64,000 bases of DNA from positions 1 to 64,000 of the forward strand of contig JADKEV010000022.1 in NCBI GenBank assembly GCA_016717855.1, written 5' to 3'. Below are positions 1-8,233 of this stretch, piece after piece. Position 1 is the first letter of the stretch. Each line of letters opens with the position of its first letter. The notes under the pieces were generated by a model. It made no database searches and had not been told where the DNA came from. It was given only the letters and a program-made list of their open reading frames with translations. The stretch comes from Betaproteobacteria bacterium (GTDB lineage Bacteria > Pseudomonadota > Gammaproteobacteria > Burkholderiales > Casimicrobiaceae). The position numbers were made by a program, and so were the translations under genes.

Positions 1-1484
1 ACACGCGACTCGGCCCGCCCGACTTGAAGGTACTGCCGGTGCGCACTCCAGCCGGGACCCGCAGAGCCGCCGTCGATTGCCGCCGCCTCGTTCCGGGTCG
101 GCGTGATGAAGTAGTGATCGAGCGTCGTGTTGTGGAACCCGATCACGCCGCCCAGCGTCTCGACGCCCACGTAGCGGACCAGCAGCGTGTCGATGTCGGT
201 GGTCGTCCCCGGCACGTTATAGCGCCAGCCGACGGCGAGGATGCTGCCATCGGCAAGCACGACGCCGTCATAGAGAATATGCGGCGCGGCGCTCGCCGCG
301 GCCCCGAATCCACCGGTGCCGAACGACGGGTCGGGCAACCCGGCCGGGGTCAGGCGCGCGACGTAACCCACCGTCTGGCCGCCCGGACTGTCGTTGTAGC
401 CGACGACGATCTGCCTGCCATCGGCAAGCGGATGGAGCGCATACACGTACGCGTAGTTGCCGGGAAAGGTCAGCGCGGCGATGCCCCCCGTGCCGTACCC
501 GCCATCCATGGTGCCATCCGCATTCAGCCGGATGATGAACGCCGTAGCCGGTCGCATGGAAAAATTGGCGCCTGCCGCATAGATCTTGCCATCGCCGGCG
601 ATGCGCAGTTCGTACAGGTAGTACGAAGTGCCCGCGGGCGGTGCAATGTCGCGCACGCCATTGGGTCCGAATGCCGTGTCCCGGGACCCGTCGTTGTTCA
701 GGCGGATCACGCACGCCCGTGATTTGGCATTGCTGTCGGCCTGGCACCATGCCGCGATCACCACCTTGCCGTCCGGCTGCGCCTGCAATTGCTGCAATTG
801 CAGGTATGGCGCGACATCGTCCAACGCTACCCGCCCCAGGCTGCCAAAGGTGGCATCCGGCGCTCCATCCGCCGCGAAGCGCCAGACTTCTCCGCGCTGG
901 GCGCCGGCGACGTTCGCGCGCAAGTTGGTCCCGCCGACGATACGGCCTTGCGCATCGAGCTCGATCGCGGCAAAGGACTGGTGCGGCCAATCCACCGTCG
1001 CCGACTGCAGGATAGTCGCGCCACCCGTGGTCCCGAAGTCCGGATCGGGCGCGCCGTCGGCAAGAAGCCTGCGCAGGGTCGCGTTTTCCACGCCGCCACC
1101 GTCGACATGCGTACCGGCGATGACGATCCTGCCGGATGTTTGCACGGCAAGCACGCGCGCATCCCCTCCAGGATAGAGCAGTCCCTGCGCGCCGAACCCC
1201 GTGTCGATGCCGCCGTTGCTGTCTAGGCGCAACAAGTAGCGGGCACCGCCTTGCCCGTCAGCGTCTTGCGCGCTGCCCGACACCAGCCACTTGCCATCCC
1301 GGCCCGGTACGATGGCGTAATTGAATTCCAGCCCATTGCGAATGCTGAATGCCAGCACCCCATTCGTGCCGTAGTTCGGGTCGACGGACCCGGGCGAGGA
1401 TGAGGGCAAGGCCGCGGCAAGCGGCGTGAACAGCAGCGAAGAGATCGCCGCCCAACGTGCACAGGTGGTGGCAAAGTCACTCAT
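1..1484 (-). CDS. Secreted delta-60 repeat protein, copy A (3' end outside window)
   Basis: The frame opens at an ATG at 1484 behind an AGGAG-type ribosome site and stays open for about 480 codons before leaving the window. The product starts with a signal peptide (core SSLLFTPLAAAL) and is built of delta-60-type repeats, units ending in D-P-x-F-G-x-x-G, which are expected to form an extracellular beta-propeller. A DUF5648-like domain (TTLDHYFIT, NEAAAIDGG) begins close to the edge. It is a close tandem paralogue of the gene at 1542-3350. Compared with that gene it has an extra base near 47, which shifts the last 45 bases out of frame, and a compensating insertion/deletion pair between 92 and 103. 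Either the copy is decaying or the sequence is poor here. Function is unknown; such proteins are usually surface or secreted. Confidence 0.75.
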   Translation of the reverse strand, partial: MSDFATTCARWAAISSLLFTPLAAALPSSSPGSVDPNYGTNGVLAFSIRNGLEFNYAIVPGRDGKWLVSGSAQDADGQGGARYLLRLDSNGGIDTGFGAQGLLYPGGDARVLAVQTSGRIVIAGTHVDGGGVENATLRRLLADGAPDPDFGTTGGATILQSATVDWPHQSFAAIELDAQGRIVGGTNLRANVAGAQRGEVWRFAADGAPDATFGSLGRVALDDVAPYLQLQQLQAQPDGKVVIAAWCQADSNAKSRACVIRLNNDGSRDTAFGPNGVRDIAPPAGTSYYLYELRIAGDGKIYAAGANFSMRPATAFIIRLNADGTMDGGYGTGGIAALTFPGNYAYVYALHPLADGRQIVVGYNDSPGGQTVGYVARLTPAGLPDPSFGTGGFGAAASAAPHILYDGVVLADGSILAVGWRYNVPGTTTDIDTLLVRYVGVETLGGVIGFHNTTLDHYFITPTRNEAAAIDGGSAGPGWSAHRQYLQVGRAESR

Positions 1485-1541
1485 GATGCATCTCCTGAAA
1501 TTGGAGTGTTGCGATCGATCTCTGTGGCGCCGATGGCGCGC

Positions 1542-3350
1542 CTACTCGACCGAGCAGAACACGATGCCTTCGGGACTCCAGCCCAGCGCCACCATCTGGT
1601 TATAGATCGCGTCACTGCTCGCGTAGCGGTGGTTGGAGTCGTTCTGCGCGAAGCGGTTGTTGTACACCCGCTTCACGGCAGTGGTGCCCGCCGGGCACGA
1701 TCCGTCGCTGCTGCGCGGCCAGCCGGAGAAATCGTAGCTCTCGAAGTGCCAGCCCGGGTCCAGCTTGACCCACGCGCATTCGCCTGCGTCGATGGTGTAG
1801 AAGTGCGAATTCGGGCCGCGCCGCAAGCCCGTTGCCGGATCGATGGTGGTCGACCCGTAGAACCGGCACACGCGACTCGGCCCGCCCGACTTGAAGGTAC
1901 TGCCGGTGCGCACCCAGCCGGGACCCGCAGAGCCGCCGTCGATTGCCGCCGCCTCGTTCGGGTCGGCCGTGATGAAGTAGTGATCGAGCGTCGTGTTGTG
2001 GAACTCGATCACGCCGCCCAGCGTCTCGACGCCCACGTAGCGGACCAGCAGCGTGTCGATGTCGGTCGACGTGCCTGGTACGTTGTAGCGCCAGCCGACC
2101 GCGAGGATGCCGCCATCGGCGAGCACGACGCCGTCATAGAAAACATGCGGCGCGGCGCTCGCCGCGCCCGCGAAACCGCCGGCGCCGAATGACGGGTCTG
2201 GCAACCCGGCCGCGGACAGGCGCGCGACAAAGCCTACACTCCGATCGCCTCCGAGGTCGTTCATGCCGATGACGATCTGCCTGCCGTCGGCGAGCGGATG
2301 GACCGCGAACACATATGCCGAATTGCCGGAAAAGGTCAGGGCCACGATGCCCCCGGTGCCATACCCGGCGTCCAGCGTGCCATTCGCATTCAGTCGCATG
2401 ACCAGTGCCTTCGGTGGATAGCTGTAGAAATTGGCGCCCGCCGCGTAGATCTTGCCGTCACCGGCAATGCGCAATTCGTAGAGATAGTACGCAGTGTCCG
2501 CGGGCGGCGCGATGTCGCGCACGCCATTGGGTCCGAATGCCGTGTCCCGGGACCCGTCGTTGTTCAAGCGGATCACGCAAGCGCGCGGCCTGGCGCTGAT
2601 GTTGGCCTGGCACCACGCGGCAAGCACGACCTTGCCATCCGGCTGCGCCCGCAACTGCTGCACTCTCAGATACGGCGCGACATCCTCCAGCGTGGCTCGC
2701 CCCTGACTGCCGAACGCCGCATCCGGCACGCCGTTCGCCGAAAAACGCCAGACCTCACCCTTTTCCATGGTCCGATCGCCAGAACTCAGGCTGGTCGCGC
2801 CGAGAATGCGGCCTTGTGCATCGAGATCGAGGGCCTCGAATGACTGCGATGGCCATGCCGGCGTCGCCGTTCGCAGTATGGTCGCGCCGTCCGCGGTACC
2901 GAAGTCCGGGTCGCGCGCACCGCCGGCCAGAAGCCGGCGCACCTCGGCATTCAGCATCCCGCTGCCGTCGTAGTGCGCATCGGCGATGACGATCCTGCCG
3001 GAAGCCTGGACGACGAGCGCATTTGAATTCCCGCCCGGGTACACCAAGCCCTGCGCGCCGAATCCGGTGTCGATGGCGCCGCCGCTTTCCAGCCGCAACA
3101 AGTATCGGACAACGTTTCGCCCGTCCGCATTCTGCGCGGTGCCCGACACCAGCCACTTGCCTTCGGGGGTCGGCACAATGCGGGCAGATACTTCCCGTCC
3201 GTCTCGTATGCTGAATGCCAGTACGCCGTTCGTGCCGTAGTTCGGGTCGAGCGACCCTGGCGAAGATGGAGGCAATGCCGCCGCAGTCGAGGCAATCAGC
3301 AGAGAAGAAACTGCGGTCCATCGTGCACAGCTCGTGGCAATAGCGCTCAT
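1542..3350 (-). CDS. Secreted delta-60 repeat protein with C-terminal DUF5648 domain, copy B
   Basis: The 602-residue protein starts at the ATG at 3350, preceded by GAGGAGA; a longer reading to 3458 lacks a site and precedes the signal peptide. Residues 1-25 are a signal peptide (WTAVSSLLIASTAAALP). Residues about 30-450 hold repeated units of the delta-60 type (IDTGFGAQG, RDPDFGTADG, PDAAFGSQG, PDPSFGAGG), predicted to make a beta-propeller. The last 150 residues match the DUF5648 type found at the C-terminus of secreted proteins (TLDHYFITADPNEA, NSHFYTIDAGEC, NNRFAQNDSNHRY). It is probably exported; its ligand or enzyme activity is not known. It is the intact member of a tandem pair with 1-1484, and a more diverged relative lies at 29272-31030. 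Confidence 0.85.
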   Translation of the reverse strand: MSAIATSCARWTAVSSLLIASTAAALPPSSPGSLDPNYGTNGVLAFSIRDGREVSARIVPTPEGKWLVSGTAQNADGRNVVRYLLRLESGGAIDTGFGAQGLVYPGGNSNALVVQASGRIVIADAHYDGSGMLNAEVRRLLAGGARDPDFGTADGATILRTATPAWPSQSFEALDLDAQGRILGATSLSSGDRTMEKGEVWRFSANGVPDAAFGSQGRATLEDVAPYLRVQQLRAQPDGKVVLAAWCQANISARPRACVIRLNNDGSRDTAFGPNGVRDIAPPADTAYYLYELRIAGDGKIYAAGANFYSYPPKALVMRLNANGTLDAGYGTGGIVALTFSGNSAYVFAVHPLADGRQIVIGMNDLGGDRSVGFVARLSAAGLPDPSFGAGGFAGAASAAPHVFYDGVVLADGGILAVGWRYNVPGTSTDIDTLLVRYVGVETLGGVIEFHNTTLDHYFITADPNEAAAIDGGSAGPGWVRTGSTFKSGGPSRVCRFYGSTTIDPATGLRRGPNSHFYTIDAGECAWVKLDPGWHFESYDFSGWPRSSDGSCPAGTTAVKRVYNNRFAQNDSNHRYASSDAIYNQMVALGWSPEGIVFCSVE

Positions 3351-3430
3351 GATGCGTCTCCTCGAAGTGGAGTGTCGCGATCGATGATTGCGCAGCGAAC
3401 CAGCGTCCCTTGCCGCGTGGGGGAGCGGCT

Positions 3431-3448
3431 GCCTGCAAGCTTGCAGGC
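3431..3448. promoter_or_regulatory. 18-base perfect palindrome upstream of the delta-60 pair
   Basis: GCCTGCAAG is followed directly by its reverse complement CTTGCAGGC. It lies about 80 bases upstream of the start codon at 3350, in the 278-base gap before the convergent-side gene at 3629, and no T-run follows on either strand. It could be an operator for a dimeric regulator of the delta-60 genes; no regulator can be named. The rest of the gap 3351-3628 shows no gene. Confidence 0.35.
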
Positions 3449-3628
3449 ACACCACCATGTCCCGGCACCAACCCGCGACTGCTGAGGAAATTCTACGGCT
3501 CGAAGCAGCGCACTGCCCGCGTTTCGGCGCCGAACTTGTGCTGGATCAAAGCGGCCTGCCCGCCGGACGATCGCGGTGGTTCAACTCCCTGGATCGGGCC
3601 CCGCCGCGCGCGCGTCCTTGACGGCCAT

Positions 3629-4597
3629 TCAGTTGTTCGCCCTCGCCAGGTAGAACCACTCGTTGCCGACTTCCGCATCGACGTTGGGAAACACGATGAA
3701 TCCGTCGCGCTCGGCGACGACCGGCGTCCCGTCGTGCCGGGTGCCGATCAGGTCTCCCCGCGCCAGGCGGTTGAAGCTGGACCACGCGCGGCTGAACGTA
3801 TCGCCTGCATGCGCACGGTCGATGACTTCGTACAGGGAGAGCGACTCGATGGCCGCGGCGGGGGCCGGCGGCGGCGCGTCGCTGATGCCGAGGAAGGCGA
3901 GGGCATTGCGGATCGCGCGGTAGCCGATCTCCGGCGCGGCAGGATCGTCGTGCTGGCCGCACTCGAGCGTCAGCGCCCAGCCGCCATGCGCGCGCATGTA
4001 CTCGGTGGTGCCCACGCCATAGCGCGGATCGGTGGTCAGCGGGTTGGGCTCGCGGCCGCCCGCGCGCAACGCCTCGATCCGGCGGGCGACGCCGGTGGCG
4101 TACGTGCCCAGCCAGCCATCGACAAAGCGCTGCACGCCCAGGTGCATCGCCAGCGCGCGCTCCTGCGCGAAGTGCGCGAACGGCTCGAGCGGACCGTCGT
4201 TGTCCTCCGGTCCCAGCATCGCGAAGGCTGGATTCTGCGCGCGCGTCGAATGCAGGTCGAGCAGCGCGTCGTGCCGGGCCAGCAGCGGGCACAGCCAGTT
4301 GGCGATGTGATCCTCGAAGTCGACGGGACGATCGGTGGGGTTGAAGTTGCGATTGAGATTGCGGTCTCCGGTGCGCTCCCCGCGCGCGTAGGCAAGCGGA
4401 TTGGTGACCGGCACGAACGTCACGGCGCCCCCGCGCAGCGCCAGGGCACCGGCTTCGATTTCCTCGATCACCCGCAGGATCGCCCGCGTGCCGCAGGTCT
4501 CGTTGCCGTGCACGGCGCCGGTGACGATCAGCCGCGGGCCCGCTTCCAGCCCGGCATACGCGATGGATTTGAAATGGTGCCTGGTCGCATTGTTCAT
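3629..4597 (-). CDS. M14-family zinc deacylase/carboxypeptidase (succinylglutamate desuccinylase/aspartoacylase-like)
   Basis: A 322-residue protein of the AstE/AspA branch of M14 metallohydrolases, which remove acyl or amino-acid groups from small amides. Visible zinc ligands are His30 and Glu33 in GAVHGNE and His116 in DLHST; DRNLNRNF (about 78-85) is the family's substrate-binding loop and ALTLECGQH (about 215) carries the probable catalytic Glu. No signal peptide is seen, so it should be cytoplasmic. It starts 98 bases from the divergent VanX-type dipeptidase at 4696, which suggests both handle small amide or peptide substrates. The exact substrate cannot be read from the sequence; it is not part of an arginine succinyltransferase operon. 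Confidence 0.8.
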   Translation of the reverse strand: MNNATRHHFKSIAYAGLEAGPRLIVTGAVHGNETCGTRAILRVIEEIEAGALALRGGAVTFVPVTNPLAYARGERTGDRNLNRNFNPTDRPVDFEDHIANWLCPLLARHDALLDLHSTRAQNPAFAMLGPEDNDGPLEPFAHFAQERALAMHLGVQRFVDGWLGTYATGVARRIEALRAGGREPNPLTTDPRYGVGTTEYMRAHGGWALTLECGQHDDPAAPEIGYRAIRNALAFLGISDAPPPAPAAAIESLSLYEVIDRAHAGDTFSRAWSSFNRLARGDLIGTRHDGTPVVAERDGFIVFPNVDAEVGNEWFYLARANN

Positions 4598-4695
4598 GGG
4601 AGATGAGCCTGTTCGGTTACAAGAGCGGTCGGGGACGCATGCGGAAAACCGGGAGTGTATAGTTTCCCGACAGACGGAGCCCGCACATCGACACC

Positions 4696-5307
4696 ATGAC
4701 CCGCACCCTGCCCTGCGAAGAGCTGGCCGCCAGCCCCGACTTCGGACGGCTGTCCGCCATCGCGGGCATCGGCATTGATCTGCGTTACGCCACGGCCGAC
4801 AACTTCACCGGCCGCGACTTGTATTCGCCGCTCGACTGCGCATGGTTGCATCGCGACGCGGTGGCCGCGCTGGCAACCGCGGCCGGATGGCTGCGCGGCG
4901 CGCGGCCCGAGGTCGGCCTGCTGGTGCTGGACGCCCTGCGCCCGCAGCGGGTGCAGGAGCAACTGTGGGCCTCGCTCCAGGGCACCAACCTGCTCGAGTA
5001 TCTCGCCGATCCGGCGCGCGGCTCGATGCATTCGTTCGGCATGGCGGTGGACATCACGCTGGTCGACGCGGCGGGGAAGGAATTCGACATGGGCACCGGG
5101 TTCGACGACATGAGCGAGCGCTCCCATCCCGTGCGCGAAGAGGCACTCGTGGCCCGCGGCGAGCTCACGCGCGCGCAGGTCGACAACCGCAGGCTGCTGC
5201 GCGCGACGATGCGGCACGGCGGCTGGCAGGGCATCAACAGCGAATGGTGGCATTTCGACTGCGGCGACCGCGAGCGCGTGCGGGTGGAGTACGTGCGCAT
5301 ACTATAG
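4696..5307 (+). CDS. D-alanyl-D-alanine dipeptidase (VanX/DdpX family, M15D)
   Basis: A 203-residue zinc peptidase that splits D-Ala-D-Ala. The family signature S-x-H-x-x-G-x-A-x-D is present as SMHSFGMAVD with His112 and Asp119, the third zinc ligand His186 and catalytic Glu183 lie in SEWWHF, and the conserved Arg82 is in DALRPQ. Length fits VanX/DdpX. There is no signal peptide, so it should act in the cytoplasm, most likely in peptidoglycan turnover or use of D-Ala-D-Ala as nutrient. No vanH/vanA ligase genes are nearby, so a glycopeptide resistance role is not supported. It is transcribed away from the M14 gene and ends 33 bases before the convergent livM. Confidence 0.88.
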   Translation: MTRTLPCEELAASPDFGRLSAIAGIGIDLRYATADNFTGRDLYSPLDCAWLHRDAVAALATAAGWLRGARPEVGLLVLDALRPQRVQEQLWASLQGTNLLEYLADPARGSMHSFGMAVDITLVDAAGKEFDMGTGFDDMSERSHPVREEALVARGELTRAQVDNRRLLRATMRHGGWQGINSEWWHFDCGDRERVRVEYVRIL

Positions 5308-5340
5308 CTTCTTGCTAACTCTTGAATTCCGGAGTCATGC

Positions 5341-6405
5341 TCACTTCACGCCCCGCAGCCTCCCGACGATGCCGGTGGGAAAGTAGTAGACGCTGAGGAT
5401 GAACAGGATGCCCAGCCACAGCAGCCAGCGATCGGGGTGGATCAGGTTGGGCAGCAGCGGTATCCCGGCCGCCGCGTCGGTGCCCAGCTTCATCAGGTCC
5501 TGCAGGTAGTTCTGGGCGATGATGAACAAGGTCGCGCCGATCGCCGCGCCGTACATCGTTCCCATGCCGCCGATGACCACCATCAACAGGATGTCGATCA
5601 TGATGTCCAGGGAGAGCGTGGTGTCGGGTCCCGCATAGCGCAGCCAGATCGCGTAGAGGATGCCGGCCGCGGTTGCGGCGAGCGCCGAGAGGCAGTTGGC
5701 GACGCTGCGGTAGACGACGCCGCGATAGCCGATGGCCTCGGCGCGGAAATCGTTCTCGCGTATCGCCTGCAGCACGCGGCCGAACGGCGAGTTCACGATC
5801 CGCAGCAGGGCGAGAAACAGGAACAGCGCGCCGAAGAAGACGATGTAGTACGAGAGCACCTTGCCGTTGATCTCCACGCCGAAGACCGCGGTCTCCAGCA
5901 GCTTCGTGCCCGGCGCCAACGACACCGGCAGCTTGAAGGTGAGCCCGTCCTCGCCGCCGGTGAAATCCGACAGCTGCGAGGCGAGGATGGAAAAGAACGA
6001 CGCGACCGCGAGCGTGATCATCGCGAAGAATATCGTCTTCACGCGCAGCGACAGCAGGCCGATGACCAGGGAGAGCACCACCGAACAGAGGAGCGCGGCC
6101 ACGCAGCCGAGCGCCAGGCTCCCCCATGTCGGCCCCAGCTTGGTGGCGGCGATCGCGATCCCGTACGCGCCGATGCCGAAGAACATCGTATGCGCGAACG
6201 AGACGATGCCGGTGTAGCCCAGCAGCAGGTCGTAGCTGGCCACCAGCAGGATGAACACGCAGACCTTGGCGGCGACGTTGAGCGAGCGCGTGCCCGGAAA
6301 CACGAACGGCGCCAGCGCCAGGCCCACCAGGATCAGGAGCAGCGCGACGGCCAGCACGCGGCTGCGCGGATAGTCGCCCGACAGCGCGCGTTGGACCAGG
6401 CTCAT
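5341..6405 (-). CDS. livM: Branched-chain amino acid-type ABC transporter permease LivM
   Basis: A 354-residue hydrophobic permease, the second inner-membrane subunit of a HAAT-family ABC transporter. After a short cytoplasmic head (MSLVQRALSGDYPRSR) it has about ten membrane segments, with the family motif region YDLLLGYTGIVSFAHTMFFG near residue 65 and the EAA-like loop GRVLQAIRENDFRAEAIGY near 190. The ATG at 6405 overlaps the livH stop by four bases (ATGA), which fixes the start; the frame is open further upstream but only over livH. It is the last gene of the binding protein-livG-livF-livH-livM series. The substrate may be a branched-chain amino acid, another amino acid or an amide. Confidence 0.9.
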   Translation of the reverse strand: MSLVQRALSGDYPRSRVLAVALLLILVGLALAPFVFPGTRSLNVAAKVCVFILLVASYDLLLGYTGIVSFAHTMFFGIGAYGIAIAATKLGPTWGSLALGCVAALLCSVVLSLVIGLLSLRVKTIFFAMITLAVASFFSILASQLSDFTGGEDGLTFKLPVSLAPGTKLLETAVFGVEINGKVLSYYIVFFGALFLFLALLRIVNSPFGRVLQAIRENDFRAEAIGYRGVVYRSVANCLSALAATAAGILYAIWLRYAGPDTTLSLDIMIDILLMVVIGGMGTMYGAAIGATLFIIAQNYLQDLMKLGTDAAAGIPLLPNLIHPDRWLLWLGILFILSVYYFPTGIVGRLRGVK

Positions 6406-7412
6406 CGCTTCGCCACCGGATACAGGCCCTGCGGGCGCCACAGCAGGATGAGCACCATCAGCAGGATGTTGGACCCGAGCGCCACCTTGGGCGCCAGGAA
6501 CCCGACGTAGTTGGCGACCAGTCCGACCAGCAGCGCGCCGATGAAGCAGCCGCCGACCGAGCCCAGCCCGCCGATGATGATGACGATGAAGATCAGGATC
6601 ATCACCTGCATGCCCATCGCCGAACTGACCGTCTCCTGGTAGAGCGCCCACATCACCCCGCCCAGGCCGGCCAGCGCCGAGCCGGCGATGAACACGCCGA
6701 TGAACACGCGGCGGATCCGGTAGCCCAGCGCCTCGACCATCTCGCCGTCCTCGACGCCGGCGCGGATCAGGAGCCCGACCCGCGTGCGGTTGAGCACCAG
6801 GAACATCGCCGCGAACACCGCGAGCCCGACGACCACCGCGGCGATCCGGTACTTGCCGATCGCGATGTCGCCCAGGATGAAGCTGCCGCGCAGCGTCATC
6901 GGCTTCGGCAGCGCGATGATGTCCGGCCCCCAGATCACGTGGATCAATTGCTCGGCGACGATCAGCCCGCCCATGGTGATCAGGATCTGCTTGAGATGCT
7001 GCCCGTACACCGGCTTGATGATCACGCGCTCGAAGAACCAGCCCAGGGCGCCTGCCACCGCCATCGCGGCGAGGATCGCGGGCAGCATCGCGGCGAGGTT
7101 CATCCACAGGCTGTCGGCGTCGCTCCAGCGGGCCAGCGGGATCAGCACGCTGGTGGCGACGAAGGCGCCGATGGTGATGAATGCGCCATGGGCGAAATTC
7201 ATCACGTCCATCAGCCCGAACACCAGCGTCAGGCCGGACGCCATGATGAAGATCATCATCCCCATCGCGAGGCCGGCGACGGTCAGCGTGACCCAGGTCG
7301 GCAGGCTGGGGATCAGCGGCAGCGCGACCAGCGCGACCAGCGGGATCAGCGCCAGCGGGATCTTGTCGATCCCGGGATCGCGCGGCGCGGCGCTGGTTTT
7401 GGTGGCGCTCAT
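6402..7412 (-). CDS. livH: Branched-chain amino acid-type ABC transporter permease LivH
   Basis: A 336-residue membrane protein with about eight to nine hydrophobic segments. The LivH signature GLTLVFGLMDVMNFAHGAF is near residue 60 and the cytoplasmic coupling loop GLLIRAGVEDGEMVEALGY near 225. It pairs with LivM to form the transmembrane channel driven by LivG and LivF. The ATG at 7412 overlaps the livF stop by four bases and its own stop overlaps livM in the same way, so the three are translationally coupled. The N-terminal 25 residues are hydrophilic and slightly longer than usual. Confidence 0.9.
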   Translation of the reverse strand: MSATKTSAAPRDPGIDKIPLALIPLVALVALPLIPSLPTWVTLTVAGLAMGMMIFIMASGLTLVFGLMDVMNFAHGAFITIGAFVATSVLIPLARWSDADSLWMNLAAMLPAILAAMAVAGALGWFFERVIIKPVYGQHLKQILITMGGLIVAEQLIHVIWGPDIIALPKPMTLRGSFILGDIAIGKYRIAAVVVGLAVFAAMFLVLNRTRVGLLIRAGVEDGEMVEALGYRIRRVFIGVFIAGSALAGLGGVMWALYQETVSSAMGMQVMILIFIVIIIGGLGSVGGCFIGALLVGLVANYVGFLAPKVALGSNILLMVLILLWRPQGLYPVAKR

Positions 7413-8233
7413 TGGTGTGCGTCCAGCGACAGGCCCAGCAGTTGTTGCTGCAGGCCGGGGTCGCCCGCGAGGTCGGCCATGGCGCCCGTGTGGATGATGC
7501 GCCCGGAATCCATCACGGCGACGGTATCGCCCAGGGCGCGCGCGAAATTGAAGTTCTGCTCGACCAGCAGGATCGTGGTGTCCGTGCGCTTCAATTCGCG
7601 GAACGCCTCGATCATGTGGCCGATGATGGCGGGGGCCAGCCCCTTGGTCGGCTCGTCGATCAGCAGGAGCTTCCTCGGCTCGATGATGGCGCGGGCGACG
7701 GCGAGCATCTGCTTCTGGCCGCCGGAGAGGTTGCCCGCCGGCAGGTTCCAGAACTTCTTCAGCGCCGGGAAGAAGCCGAAGATCCACTCCAGGCGCGACG
7801 TGTCGATCGGGCCGTCGCGCGCCGCGAGGGTCAGGTTCTCCGCGACGCTCAGGCCCGCGAAGATGCCCATCGCTTCCGGCACGTAGCCGATCCCGCGCCG
7901 GGCGACCGCGGGGGTCTCCTCGCCGGCGATGTCGGCGCCGTCGAAAATGATGCGGCCGGCCGATGCCCGCCACATGCCCATGATCGTGCGCAGGCACGTT
8001 GTCTTGCCCGCGCCGTTGCGGCCCAGCAACATCGTGAACCCGCCCTGCGCGACCGCGAAGTCCACGCCCTGCAGGATGTGATAATGGCCGATGTGGGTGT
8101 TGACGCCGGTCAGCGCGAGCAGCGCCCCCTCTCCTGCCTGTTTAAGTGGACCTGAATGCGCATGTCGCAATGCCCCCTCTCCCGCACGTGGGAGAGGGCT
8201 GGGGTGAGGGTGTCCATTACCTGAAACAGACAT
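7409..8233 (-). CDS. livF: Branched-chain amino acid-type ABC transporter ATP-binding protein LivF, with repeat-derived N-terminal extension
   Basis: An ABC ATPase of the LivF type: Walker A GRNGAGKTT (about 71-79), signature LSGGQ, Walker B LLLIDEPTKGL, and the switch His region replaced by the family's VEQN. Normal LivF proteins begin close to LLALTGVNTHIG, here residue 38. The 30-odd residues before it (HPHPSPLPRAGEGAL, then a second QAGEGAL) are translated from a palindromic repeat element at 8124-8216. The start at 8233 is supported by the TGATG overlap with the livG stop. Either the extension is tolerated or translation begins at a weaker internal codon nearer residue 38. Confidence 0.85.
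   Translation of the reverse strand: MSVSGNGHPHPSPLPRAGEGALRHAHSGPLKQAGEGALLALTGVNTHIGHYHILQGVDFAVAQGGFTMLLGRNGAGKTTCLRTIMGMWRASAGRIIFDGADIAGEETPAVARRGIGYVPEAMGIFAGLSVAENLTLAARDGPIDTSRLEWIFGFFPALKKFWNLPAGNLSGGQKQMLAVARAIIEPRKLLLIDEPTKGLAPAIIGHMIEAFRELKRTDTTILLVEQNFNFARALGDTVAVMDSGRIIHTGAMADLAGDPGLQQQLLGLSLDAHQ
8124..8216. repeat. Palindromic dispersed repeat element read in frame inside livF
   Basis: CCCTCTCCC at 8175-8183 and GGGAGAGGG at 8190-8198 form a 9-base perfect stem around a 6-base loop, followed by GGGGTGAGGGTG; a second CCCCTCTCCTGCC lies at 8126-8138. On the minus strand this is the DNA behind the peptide PHPSPLPRAGEGA, which I recognise as the translated form of a short intergenic palindromic repeat common in proteobacterial genomes. 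Its position inside the 5' end of a conserved gene, without breaking the frame, is unusual. Confidence 0.65.

Larger units (their letters stand above)
1..3400. repeat. Tandem gene duplication of delta-60 genes including their leaders
   Basis: The minus-strand genes ending at 1484 and 3350 align nearly base for base, including the 5' leader: gatgcatctcctgaaattgg follows the first start codon and gatgcgtctcctcgaagtgg the second, and both continue into a gatcgatc stretch. The duplicated unit is about 1.86 kb and the genes are only 57 bases apart. This indicates a recent direct duplication. The first copy is the less well preserved one. Confidence 0.8.

Noticed and set aside
1542..3350. DNA-level tandem repeats or a CRISPR array in the delta-60 genes
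   Set aside because: The repeated units are degenerate protein repeats of variable spacing and fully coding; no constant direct repeat with unique spacers is seen anywhere in the window.
4696..5307. Vancomycin resistance vanX gene
   Set aside because: No vanH, vanA-type ligase or vanRS genes are nearby; housekeeping DdpX-type dipeptidases have the same motifs.
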